In this document: one piece after another, positions 54,558 to 62,663 of the stretch
How the letters are laid out: each line of letters opens with the position of its first letter
How positions within the stretch are numbered: position 1 is the stretch's first letter
DNA from: Lachnospiraceae bacterium XBB2008
GTDB taxonomy: Bacteria; Bacillota; Clostridia; Lachnospirales; Lachnospiraceae
Assembly (NCBI GenBank): GCA_900102235.1
Contig: FMVL01000015.1
Location: 1-64,000, forward strand
DNA: 64,000 bases
Direction of reading: 5' to 3'
Notes under the pieces: generated by a model
The model's input: only the letters and a program-made list of their open reading frames with translations
What the model was told of the DNA's origin: nothing
Database searches by the model: none
Translations under genes and position numbers: made by a program

Positions 54558-55566
54558 TGTAACACTCAATGTTTCAAGTAAAATTGCCAGATTGTTGGAA
54601 AACCAGTCATATGCTGAGTTGGTTTTCAGAGAGAGTAATAGAAGATTTGATTTCTTCTCCAAGGCGGTGGTCACGAATACATCTTCTAATGTGGCATCAG
54701 ATAGCCTAATAAACAGTGTTGAAAGCTTGTCAGCCAAGAATATGCGTAGCATTTTCAATAAACTGGATAATGGGATTGATACAATCTCGACTAGACTAAA
54801 TAGTGTGGATTCGGCCACAAAAATGATGGCAATTAATGTTGATAAGCTAATTAAACAGACTCGAGCCACAAATGTGTTGTCATTTCTTGGGGTGGGTTTA
54901 TCGTTGGTGAATATAGGCGTAGATATAATTGGCTTTAAGATGGTATCTGAAAAATTGAACGAACTTAGTGCCGAACTTAAGGATGTAAAAGCTGCGGTTG
55001 CTCAATTATATAATGCCACAGTATCAGAAAAACTGAGCGATTGTGAGAAGCTTATTATGAGATTCAACGCCATATCAGATCATATTCAGAATGGCGAAGT
55101 AATGGATCTAAACGATCTACAAAACCTGTTGATTGATATGAATGGGTATCTATCTGAGATGATGAGAGACCTAGTCAATAAAGTATTTGACTTGGAGGAC
55201 ATTTTACAAATAATACTCAGGATTCTACCAGCCTATTCAATTTTGCTATCAGAATTCGTGAAACGATACTATTTCAAATATAGTGTGCGACCCAATAATT
55301 ATGATACATTCCTGAATATGTATTCCGAATTCTTTCAGCAGACTATATCTGATACATTGATGGACCATTTATTATTACAGCAGAAGACCAGTTATATGGA
55401 TGCTATGGATACCATAAATATAATAAAGTTATTAGCGTTAAATGAACGTACTAAAGTAGAAGACCAGATTAATCTTGCTGAAGCTTTACAAACTGAAGAA
55501 GCATTTAAGCAGGTAGATATTGAATTAGCAGAACTTGCTCAGAGAGGAGAACTGCTTTCGGCGTAA
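54550..55566 (+). CDS. coiled-coil protein with membrane hairpin, second gene
   Basis: The 338-aa protein is nearly all helical. Residues 1-105 are helix-forming; residues about 105-127 (VLSFLGVGLSLVNIGVDIIGF) are a glycine-rich hydrophobic hairpin; the rest is a long coiled coil (SEKLNELSAELKDVKAAVAQL and further). A hydrophobic hairpin between long helices is the layout of alpha-helical pore formers such as ClyA or HBL, so I suspect a membrane-active effector; this is inference. GAGGAAGAAGAAC precedes the ATG. Confidence 0.65.
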   Translation: MPDVTLNVSSKIARLLENQSYAELVFRESNRRFDFFSKAVVTNTSSNVASDSLINSVESLSAKNMRSIFNKLDNGIDTISTRLNSVDSATKMMAINVDKLIKQTRATNVLSFLGVGLSLVNIGVDIIGFKMVSEKLNELSAELKDVKAAVAQLYNATVSEKLSDCEKLIMRFNAISDHIQNGEVMDLNDLQNLLIDMNGYLSEMMRDLVNKVFDLEDILQIILRILPAYSILLSEFVKRYYFKYSVRPNNYDTFLNMYSEFFQQTISDTLMDHLLLQQKTSYMDAMDTINIIKLLALNERTKVEDQINLAEALQTEEAFKQVDIELAELAQRGELLSA

Positions 55567-55661
55567 ATAGGGTATTTTTGTATTATTCAAACATATATCA
55601 TTACTATGAGAACCCAGAAGGGATGATATATGATTATTAGGTTCTCAAGTGCTTTTTGTTA

Positions 55662-55692
55662 GCCTCAGGCAAATGCCTGAGGTCTTTTTTTG
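55662..55692 (+). terminator. terminator after two-gene cassette
   Basis: CCTCAGGC/GCCTGAGG stem with AAAT loop followed by TCTTTTTTT. A preceding inverted pair GAGAACC/GGTTCTC (about 55608-55646) may be a second hairpin. Confidence 0.85.
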
Positions 55693-55708
55693 TCTTTAGG
55701 AGGTTTTT

Positions 55709-56644
55709 ATGTACGAATTTGATCGAATCCCATTAGAAGGGATAAAGGAGAGCGAATGGCAAGCACTACGGAAGACTGGTATAGGCGGTTCGGATGCTGG
55801 TGCTATTGTAGGGGTAAATCCGTATCGTAGCCCAATGTCTGTATATTATGACAAGACCACGGATACTGTTGAAATGATTGACAATGAATCTGTTAGGGTC
55901 GGGAAAGATCTGGAGCAGTATGTTGCAATACGATTCTTCGAGGCTACTGGAAAGAAAGTGAGGAAGTCAAACTATATGTATCGCAGTAAGGCTCATCCTT
56001 TCATGATCGCTGATGTGGACAGACTTGTAGTAGGTGAGGAGGCAGGCCTCGAATGCAAGACCTGTAATGCTTATAAGGCTTCAGAATGGGCAAATGGAGC
56101 AGTCCCTCCTTCTTACCTTCTTCAGAGTTTCCACTATATGGCAGTCACTGGTAAGAAGACATGGTATATTGCCTGTCTGATCATGGGTAAGGAGTTTGTC
56201 TACCGCACCATTCGTTGGGATGATGCAGTGATCAGTGCTCTCATTGATACTGAAACAAGGTTTTGGGAGGGACATGTGATCCCCCATATTCCACCTGAAC
56301 CTGATGGCACTGAATCTTGTGGAAATGCCATTGCACAGCTGTTTCCTGTTGCAAGACAGGTGGAACCGATTGAACTCAAGGATATGGAACTGACCCTTGA
56401 GCGTCGTGACCAGATTCAATCGCAGATAGAGGAACTTCAGCAGGAACAGGCATTGTTGGATCAGCAGATCAAACTAGCCATGGAAGATCATGAGCAGGCG
56501 GTGAGTGGCAGATTCAGGGTGTCGTGGGGGAATGTCGAGTCCACTAGGCTTGATACTAAGCGGATTAAAGAAGAGAACCCTGATATGTATCAGCAGTACT
56601 GTAAAAAGAGCGTATCAAGACGTTTTTCCATAAAAGTAGCATAG
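55709..56644 (+). CDS. YqaJ-family exonuclease
   Basis: The 311-aa protein has the YqaJ/lambda-exonuclease-like core: RKTGIGGSDAGAIVGVNPYRSP, then HPFMIADVDRLVV and GLECKTCNAYKA (the D...ExK site of the restriction-like fold), PPSYLLQSFHYMA. The last part is a coiled coil. It degrades one strand of double-stranded DNA so that the annealing protein in the next gene can pair it. TAGGAGGTTTTT precedes the ATG. First gene of a recombination operon. Confidence 0.92.
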   Translation: MYEFDRIPLEGIKESEWQALRKTGIGGSDAGAIVGVNPYRSPMSVYYDKTTDTVEMIDNESVRVGKDLEQYVAIRFFEATGKKVRKSNYMYRSKAHPFMIADVDRLVVGEEAGLECKTCNAYKASEWANGAVPPSYLLQSFHYMAVTGKKTWYIACLIMGKEFVYRTIRWDDAVISALIDTETRFWEGHVIPHIPPEPDGTESCGNAIAQLFPVARQVEPIELKDMELTLERRDQIQSQIEELQQEQALLDQQIKLAMEDHEQAVSGRFRVSWGNVESTRLDTKRIKEENPDMYQQYCKKSVSRRFSIKVA

Positions 56645-56661
56645 AATGGAGGGTTATCAGC

Positions 56662-57369
56662 ATGGAAATGATCAGATTATTAAGAGCAGATGAGATAGAG
56701 TGTCGAGTAGCCACTGTTAATGAGAAGGGAGTATCTCTTCTTTTATATAAGGATGCAAGAGTCGATCAGAAGATACTGGATGAGACGTATGGCCCGTTCA
56801 ACTGGAAGCGTTCTCATCAGACTATAGATGGGAATTTGTACTGTACTGTTGAGGTATATGATCCTGAGAAGTCAGAGTGGATCCCCAAACAGGATGTTGG
56901 TGTATCGGGTTACGCCGAAAAGGCAAAATCACAGGCAAGCGATTCATTTAAAAGGGCTTGCTTCTTGTGGGGAATAGGGAGGGAACTCTATTCTGCGCCC
57001 TTCATATGGGTACCAGCTGAGAGAGTGACTATCACGCAGCGCAAAGATGGATATTTCTGCAATACCAAGTTCAAGGTTTCCAGCATCGAATATAGCGATG
57101 ATAGAGAGATAACTAGCGTTGTAATCACTGACTCAAATGGTCAACGGGTGTATTCGTATCAGAAGAAAAGCCCTGAAATAATGCAGGCAAAGTCAAAGAA
57201 GGTCACTAAATCACAGAGAGATATGATGCACCAAGAGATGAAGAGGACTGGTGTCACCTTTGACGAGATCGCTGAACGTTACCACATCCAGAGCGAGAAT
57301 GAGATCACCGCAGATCAGTTTGTTTGCATAATGCAAGCTTTGAGCAAGACTAGATCGGAAGCGGCATAG
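56662..57369 (+). CDS. Rad52-family single-strand annealing protein
   Basis: The 235-aa protein follows the Rad52/22-type pattern: DARVDQKILDETYGPFNW, GNLYCTVEVYD, DVGVSGYAEKAKSQASDSFKRACFLWGIGREL. This binds single strands and anneals complementary DNA, the phage RecT/Sak-type function, with the exonuclease. GGAGGGTTATCAGC precedes the ATG. The C-terminal 70 residues (KSQRDMMHQEMKRTG) look like a separate helical module. Confidence 0.85.
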   Translation: MEMIRLLRADEIECRVATVNEKGVSLLLYKDARVDQKILDETYGPFNWKRSHQTIDGNLYCTVEVYDPEKSEWIPKQDVGVSGYAEKAKSQASDSFKRACFLWGIGRELYSAPFIWVPAERVTITQRKDGYFCNTKFKVSSIEYSDDREITSVVITDSNGQRVYSYQKKSPEIMQAKSKKVTKSQRDMMHQEMKRTGVTFDEIAERYHIQSENEITADQFVCIMQALSKTRSEAA

Positions 57370-57379
57370 GAGGATTGAT

Positions 57380-58315
57380 ATGAAAAAGGAAGATATAAGA
57401 AGCATAAGTGATTTTGCTGATACAGTAAAGGAGACGCTTGAGACCAGGTTTGGAAGTGATAGGAAGATCACTGTAAATAACGTATTAAAGAATAATGGAG
57501 TTGAATTGACTGGGATAGTCATAAAGACTAATGGCAGTTCCATAGCGCCTACAATATACCTAGAATCGTTGTACGAGCGATATCTCGAAGGGGTTGAATA
57601 CGAGGAATTGATCACAGAAATCATAGAAGTGGCTGAAAAGCATCTGAAAAACGATATCGTTGATTTTGACATCGATATGTTTTCAAACTGGGAGATTGCG
57701 AAAAACAGAGTCTGCTACAAGTTAGTGAATGCTAGTATGAACGCAGATCTCTTAAAGGAGGTTCCTCATGTTCTTTATCTGGACCTAGCCATCCTATTTT
57801 ACTACACTGTTGAGAATACTGAGATAGGAACAGCAAGCATCCTGATTAAAAACGAACATCTAAAGCTGTGGGGAATAGCGCAAGAAGAACTGGTAATGCG
57901 GGCAAAGGAGAACACACCGTTGATCAATCCTGTTGATATCTTGCCGATACAGGAGGCCTTGAATGGACTATACAGCGAAAACGAGGGTGGGGGAACCACT
58001 GGAATGATGGATATTGGTGAATCGTTGCCGATGTACGTGATGAGCAATAAAAACAGGCTCTTTGGGGCTTCGACTCTGCTATATCCTGGTATTATCAAGG
58101 ATTTTGCAGTGTATCACGATATGAGCTTATACATCTTGCCTTCTAGCATCCATGAGCTCATCCTTATCGATTCTGCCTCAACAAGTGAAGACGAGGATAT
58201 TTTGCGCAGTATGGTTCACGAGATCAATGAAACTCAGGTGGATAAGGAGGATCGCCTTTCCGACAACATTTATTACTACGATCTGGAATCTGATACCATC
58301 GAACTTGCTGCTTAG
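57380..58315 (+). CDS. DUF5688-type protein
   Basis: The 311-aa protein has the pattern of DUF5688: NNVLKNNGVELTGIVI, then SIAPTIYLESLYERYLEG, later NKNRLFGASTLLYPGIIKDF and LYILPSSIHELIL. Proteins of this group are frequent in Lachnospiraceae mobile elements; no activity is known. CATAGGAGGATTGAT precedes the ATG. It is third in the recombination operon, 10 bp after the annealing protein. Confidence 0.85.
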   Translation: MKKEDIRSISDFADTVKETLETRFGSDRKITVNNVLKNNGVELTGIVIKTNGSSIAPTIYLESLYERYLEGVEYEELITEIIEVAEKHLKNDIVDFDIDMFSNWEIAKNRVCYKLVNASMNADLLKEVPHVLYLDLAILFYYTVENTEIGTASILIKNEHLKLWGIAQEELVMRAKENTPLINPVDILPIQEALNGLYSENEGGGTTGMMDIGESLPMYVMSNKNRLFGASTLLYPGIIKDFAVYHDMSLYILPSSIHELILIDSASTSEDEDILRSMVHEINETQVDKEDRLSDNIYYYDLESDTIELAA

Positions 58316-58326
58316 AAGGTGGTTCT

Positions 58327-58950
58327 ATGAACGATAAGGAAAACCTAGGGAGAGTATTTGGCTATGCCAGGGTCTCTACGCAGGAACAGCATCTGGATAG
58401 GCAACTTGTAGCACTGAGGCAATATGTACCCGAAGAAAGCATACTTTACGATAAAGCCAGTGGCAAAGACACAGATAGACCTGCTTATAAAGCCTTAAAG
58501 GGAGCATTGGGCTTAAGAAAAGGCGATACCTTATATATTACTTCGTTAGACAGACTCTCTCGCAATAAGCAGGATATAAAGAACGAACTTGAGTGGTTTA
58601 GGCAGCAAGGAGTTCGCTTGAAGATTCTTGATCTCCCTACCTCGATGATTGAAGTACCAGCTGACCAGGGATGGATCCTTGATATGATTACCAATATTCT
58701 GCTCGAGGTACTTGCCAGCATCGCTGAGCAAGAGCGGCTGACGATTAGAAAGAGACAACGCGAAGGCATTGATGCAGCAAAAGCAGCGGGAAAACATCTT
58801 GGCAGACCAAAAGCAGAAATGTCTGAGCATTTTCCCAGAGTATATGATGAGTGGAAGCATGGACTTATCTCTACTAAGAAGGCTATGGAGATCCTGGAAT
58901 TGAAGAGTACTACGTTCTATCGTATGGTCAAGCAATACGAAGGCCAATGA
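58327..58950 (+). CDS. serine recombinase/resolvase
   Basis: The 207-aa small serine recombinase has FGYARVSTQEQHLDRQLVAL (Ser in RVST), DKASGKDTDRPAY, LYITSLDRLSRN, and a C-terminal Hin-like HTH (KRQREGIDAAKAAGKHLGRP, then STKKAMEILELKSTTFYRMV). It resolves co-integrates or inverts DNA at paired short sites. AGAAGGTGGTTCT precedes the ATG. Last gene of the operon before a strong terminator. Confidence 0.92.
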   Translation: MNDKENLGRVFGYARVSTQEQHLDRQLVALRQYVPEESILYDKASGKDTDRPAYKALKGALGLRKGDTLYITSLDRLSRNKQDIKNELEWFRQQGVRLKILDLPTSMIEVPADQGWILDMITNILLEVLASIAEQERLTIRKRQREGIDAAKAAGKHLGRPKAEMSEHFPRVYDEWKHGLISTKKAMEILELKSTTFYRMVKQYEGQ

Positions 58951-58951
58951 T

Positions 58952-59026
58952 AATCCCCCAAAAGGTTATTGGAGTTTGCGGAGACTCTTCCGCAATAACT
59001 CCAGACCTTTTGGGGTTATTTTTTGC
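58952..59026 (+). terminator. long terminator after recombinase
   Basis: A two-storey hairpin: outer CCCCAAAAGGT/ACCTTTTGGGG and inner TGGAGTT(T)GCGG/CCGC(A)ATAACTCCA, followed by TTATTTTTTG. A second free copy of ACCTTTTGGGG occurs at about 59051-59061. Confidence 0.9.
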
Positions 59027-59152
59027 ATGAATGAAGGAAACCGTAAAGGTCTACCTTTTGGGGAGGTAGGAGGGATGATATAATCTGAATTAGTAAAATA
59101 TAGATAAGTATTGGGCATGAATAAATGAACACTGTGATTGAGAGGTGACTTT

Positions 59153-59977
59153 ATGGGAATTTTTATTTTGGTACTTTTGGTGCTAACCGCTATTTGTTTC
59201 GTGATTTATAAGGCTATTGATACATCTCAAAGTAATAATTCTTATCAAGCACAAGATGCATTTTTGTCAGAAGTTAGGAAAATGTGCGAAGACAATGACA
59301 TTACTTACCAAGAGCCCGACTTTCGTAAAACACACAATGGTATGGGATATGCAATTGATTATTATAATGGGGTAAGTGTTGATGCTGGATCTAAAGGGCT
59401 GATATTGGGCCTTTATTGGATTGATAAAGATAATTTGTGTTTTGTTGGGCGTGGTACTGGTGCCATTAAAATTCCGTTATCTAAAATTGAAATGTATACA
59501 TTTGATGGATCTGTACAGTATATTTCGAAAATAAAGAATGATGGAAAGAATGTTTCTTTTTCAGGTGCTTTGGTAGGTGGATTAGTGGCAGGCGAAGCTG
59601 GCATGATAATTGGCGCGACAAAAGATCGAAATCAAATATCAACTGAGGTTGAAGAAAAAGATGATCGAAAGGTTTATGTATATTATCGAGATGAGAACGA
59701 TGAAACACAGCAGCTTATAGTCTCAAAATCCCTCTTCAATGAATCCTTTCATTTTGATGAGTTCATAAAATCAAAAGTACCAACCAAGCGAGATACATAT
59801 CTTTTAGCTCATACGAATTCTGAAAAAAAAGATAATTCAGCGCAAGAAACGGCAGGAAATAATGTGGATATTAATAGCCTTGAACCGCAGTTAGCAAAGC
59901 TAAAGGAATTATATGAGAATAAACTTATCTCAGAAGAGGAATATGATTTGAAACGAAAGAAAATATTAAATCTATAA
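59153..59977 (+). CDS. membrane-anchored protein with SHOCT domain
   Basis: Start at the ATG at 59153 after GAGAGGTGACTTT. The 274-aa protein has an N-terminal helix (MGIFILVLLVLTAICFVIY), a middle beta-like domain with a glycine-rich pair (GALVGGLVAGEAGMIIG), and a C-terminal SHOCT motif (LAKLKELYENKLISEEEYDLKRKKIL). SHOCT is a short oligomerisation tail common in membrane and cargo proteins. Function unknown. Confidence 0.82.
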   Translation: MGIFILVLLVLTAICFVIYKAIDTSQSNNSYQAQDAFLSEVRKMCEDNDITYQEPDFRKTHNGMGYAIDYYNGVSVDAGSKGLILGLYWIDKDNLCFVGRGTGAIKIPLSKIEMYTFDGSVQYISKIKNDGKNVSFSGALVGGLVAGEAGMIIGATKDRNQISTEVEEKDDRKVYVYYRDENDETQQLIVSKSLFNESFHFDEFIKSKVPTKRDTYLLAHTNSEKKDNSAQETAGNNVDINSLEPQLAKLKELYENKLISEEEYDLKRKKILNL

Positions 59978-60049
59978 GTAAAGCGAATAATGAAACTGCT
60001 TTATAGAGGTAGTGTTTCATTCAGTATGTATATTTTTTGGGAGGTATGA

Positions 60050-60778
60050 ATGGTCTTAAGCATAGTTAAGGGAAACATTATAGATGCGGAAGTAGATGCA
60101 ATTGTTCTTCCAGCAAATACAAAGTTAAAAGAAGGAAGCGGCACTTCTAGGGCTATATTTGAAGCGGCAGGTCGAAAGGCACTTACAAAGAAGTGTAAAG
60201 AAATAGGCTTTTGTGAGATTGGCTCTGCTGTGCCTACTTTGGGATATGACCTGGATTGTAAAGCTATAATTCATGCGGTCGTTCCGTCGTGGATAGATGG
60301 ACATCATGATGAGTATAGCCTTTTGAGTTCAGCATATTTATCATCTCTGGAAGTGGCTGATATTTTGGAGTGCAAGAGCATTGCTTTTCCGCTTCTGTCA
60401 GCTGGAAATAATGGCTTTGATGTGGAATTGGCATTTGAGATAGCCGTTAAGAGTATAGAATCTCATGTTCCTAAAACCATTGAAAAGGTCATATTAGTGG
60501 TCTATGAGAACCGTATTGCAGATATTGCTAAAGGAAGAGGATATGAGGTTTCTCTTCTTGTTCGAGACTTGGGAAAAGATGTAGAAGAACTTAAGGAGAA
60601 GGAGAGAAAAGAGGAACTGAGGGAACAGAGGAATTTAGCTGTTAAAGCGTTTGTTGAGAATCAGTTTGCCCATGCAATGGACTACATAAAGGATCCAGAA
60701 AACATGAAGAAAATAATAAATACTGGTATAGAAATAGTAAAGACTGTATATGGGACCATGAAAACAGATGATGAATGA
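60050..60778 (+). CDS. macro-domain protein
   Basis: The 242-aa protein has a macro domain in residues 1-160: IVKGNIIDAEVDAIVLPANTKL, SGTSRAIFEAAG, AIIHAVVPSW and FPLLSAGNNGFDVELAFEIA. These are the ADP-ribose-binding loops; some relatives remove ADP-ribose from proteins or nucleic acids. The last 80 residues form a charged helix (EELKEKERKEELREQRN). TGGGAGGTATGA precedes the ATG. It might be the antidote of an ADP-ribosylating partner, but no ADP-ribosyltransferase is seen near. Confidence 0.9.
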   Translation: MVLSIVKGNIIDAEVDAIVLPANTKLKEGSGTSRAIFEAAGRKALTKKCKEIGFCEIGSAVPTLGYDLDCKAIIHAVVPSWIDGHHDEYSLLSSAYLSSLEVADILECKSIAFPLLSAGNNGFDVELAFEIAVKSIESHVPKTIEKVILVVYENRIADIAKGRGYEVSLLVRDLGKDVEELKEKERKEELREQRNLAVKAFVENQFAHAMDYIKDPENMKKIINTGIEIVKTVYGTMKTDDE

Positions 60779-60885
60779 CCCTAAAGCAAATAATGAAATT
60801 GTGCTATATTTGATGATGTAATACTATTTTCTGCGTGTGCGATAATATATTGAATACGAACAGTATCTAAGTGAAGGATCAAAAA

Positions 60886-62337
60886 ATGAAGGATTTTGAA
60901 GATTTACTAATTGATTGTAATAATGACGAAGAAATAGTTAAAAACTACCAAAAAAAAGCTGAAAACAATAATTCGGTTTTTTTAAATGAAGACAGAGAAA
61001 AATGTTTTGTGTCTTTGAATTGTGTAAAAATGAAATTTGACGATAAAGATATAGAGAAAGAGTATCTAGGCAATGAAATTAAATTTGACGATAAAGATAT
61101 AGAGAAAGAGTATCTAGGCAATGAAATTAAATTAATAACACTTGAAACGGTGAAAGATATTATTAGCATCTCTCGCTGGATTGTAGATAATAAACCTCAA
61201 ATAAAGGAGATTTACTTCTATTTGGATGCGATAATGTTTTTTTCTGATAAATTAACAATTATGCTAATGGAACACACTATGAGATGGTTTTTTGTTAATA
61301 AATCTGTTTTTGTGACTATTTGTCATAAACAATACATTGATAGTAATAGGAAGAAGATAGCAGATTACATAGCGAATGGTGGAATAAGAGGAAAAGCAAT
61401 CAGGTGCGGATTCGCCTGGGCTAAAGCAGATCATACTGAAATTAAACAGGGAACTCCCGTTTTTATCAGTTTTTTAGAGAATGGAATTGTGCCGAATAGT
61501 ATCGAAGAATATGATAAGTATTTTTTCGCGCAGGATGGTAGAATTAGAGCATTCTGCAAGGAAGGAGAAGATTCTAAAATTGTAAGAATTAGAGCATTCT
61601 GCAAGGAAGGAGAAGATTCTAAAATTGTAAGAATTAGAGCATTCTGCAAGGAAGGAGAAGATTCTAAAATTGTAACAGAGTGTTATCGGTTATTGAAGAA
61701 ATACCCGATTAATAAAACTGATATAAGGTATATATACTCTGTGATAGGAGAGTTAATTGGTAATGGTCATGAGCATGGAAATACAGATACTTGTTTTTTG
61801 GATATAGATATTACCGATAAAGCCACTTCGCGTGATGGCAGTATCCCAACAATTGCTGTTAATGTGGTAGTTTATAATTTTTCTAATAATCTTTTGTGGC
61901 ATGCATTAGAAAGAAAGATAAATAGAACAGATCTAGTCGAAGAACAGGCTAGAATTGCAAATGCAATTAAGCAAGCTCGTGAAAACCATGAAGAGAGATT
62001 TGATGAGCAATACACAAAGGATGATTTTAGCAATATTTCTATGTTTCAGGGATTATCCTGCAGAGATTCGAGCCGCCCCGATGGTGGAGTTGGGTTATCA
62101 AAGCTTATGGAGGTTTTGAATCATACATCGGGGAATCTATGTTTTGTTTTAACTGGTCATAACGCCATAGTATTTAATAAAGATTATATAGAGCGAAAAG
62201 ATGGGTTTATAGGGTTTAATGAAAAGCATGAATATATTGAAGACATTCCAATTATTGATGATAATATTTTACATACAGAGTTTTATATGCCAGGAGTCGC
62301 ATATAATTTTTCGTTTAATCTTATTAAAGGAGAATAG
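60886..62337 (+). CDS. GHKL ATPase-like protein with internal repeats
   Basis: I start it at the ATG at 60886, seven bases after AAGGA (GTG 15 bp earlier is possible). The 483-aa protein carries a GHKL ATPase: N box VIGELIGNGHEHGN near residue 288 and G box RPDGGVGLSKLMEV near 400, as in kinases and anti-sigma-type ATPases; there is no His phospho-acceptor domain. The N-terminal half has two tandem duplications, KFDDKDIEKEYLGNEI twice and RIRAFCKEGEDSKIV three times. First of a three-gene operon with a STAS-like and a membrane protein. Function unknown; strongly AT-rich. Confidence 0.85.
   Translation: MKDFEDLLIDCNNDEEIVKNYQKKAENNNSVFLNEDREKCFVSLNCVKMKFDDKDIEKEYLGNEIKFDDKDIEKEYLGNEIKLITLETVKDIISISRWIVDNKPQIKEIYFYLDAIMFFSDKLTIMLMEHTMRWFFVNKSVFVTICHKQYIDSNRKKIADYIANGGIRGKAIRCGFAWAKADHTEIKQGTPVFISFLENGIVPNSIEEYDKYFFAQDGRIRAFCKEGEDSKIVRIRAFCKEGEDSKIVRIRAFCKEGEDSKIVTECYRLLKKYPINKTDIRYIYSVIGELIGNGHEHGNTDTCFLDIDITDKATSRDGSIPTIAVNVVVYNFSNNLLWHALERKINRTDLVEEQARIANAIKQARENHEERFDEQYTKDDFSNISMFQGLSCRDSSRPDGGVGLSKLMEVLNHTSGNLCFVLTGHNAIVFNKDYIERKDGFIGFNEKHEYIEDIPIIDDNILHTEFYMPGVAYNFSFNLIKGE
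61033..61128 (+). repeat. 48-bp tandem duplication in GHKL gene
   Basis: Two perfect 48-bp copies, 61033-61080 and 61081-61128, in frame, each coding KFDDKDIEKEYLGNEI. The identity shows a recent duplication. Confidence 0.95.
61540..61674 (+). repeat. 45-bp triplication in GHKL gene
   Basis: Three perfect 45-bp copies at 61540-61584, 61585-61629 and 61630-61674, in frame, each coding RIRAFCKEGEDSKIV. Confidence 0.95.
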
Positions 62338-62339
62338 AG

Positions 62340-62663
62340 ATGGAGAAAACACGTAATGATCTTCCAGAGTTTAAATTTAATGAAGACGAATTAATTATTT
62401 CAGGACAAAGCACGGGGAAGAAAGCGTTTTTGGCGGTTGAGAATTGTATTGCACTAGGAGATGGATATGTGAATATCCTGCACTTTCCAAATCATGTTGA
62501 AGATGTCGTGGGTTCATTTTTCACTGGTTTTTTCACAAAATATGAAAATACTATAGATATGGAGTATAGGCGTGAGCATTTTGAAATAGATAATAATCAC
62601 CCCCATTATACAGATATAAATGCGTCATATGATGACTATTTAACATGTAACAGAGGAAAGTGA
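62340..62663 (+). CDS. small STAS-like (DUF4325-type) protein
   Basis: The 107-aa protein starts two bases after the GHKL stop, with AAAGGAG upstream. It has GDGYVNILHFPNHVEDVVGSFF followed by TGFFTKY, a strand-helix unit like that of STAS/DUF4325 proteins, where a Ser is the phospho-site in anti-sigma antagonists. A GHKL ATPase next to a STAS-like protein recalls SpoIIAB/SpoIIAA pairs, so it may be a switch; this is inference. The family call is moderate. Confidence 0.65.
   Translation: MEKTRNDLPEFKFNEDELIISGQSTGKKAFLAVENCIALGDGYVNILHFPNHVEDVVGSFFTGFFTKYENTIDMEYRREHFEIDNNHPHYTDINASYDDYLTCNRGK

Noticed and set aside
61033..61674. CRISPR-like direct repeats
   Set aside because: The repeats are directly adjacent with no spacers, are in frame and form part of a coding gene; no cas genes are present.
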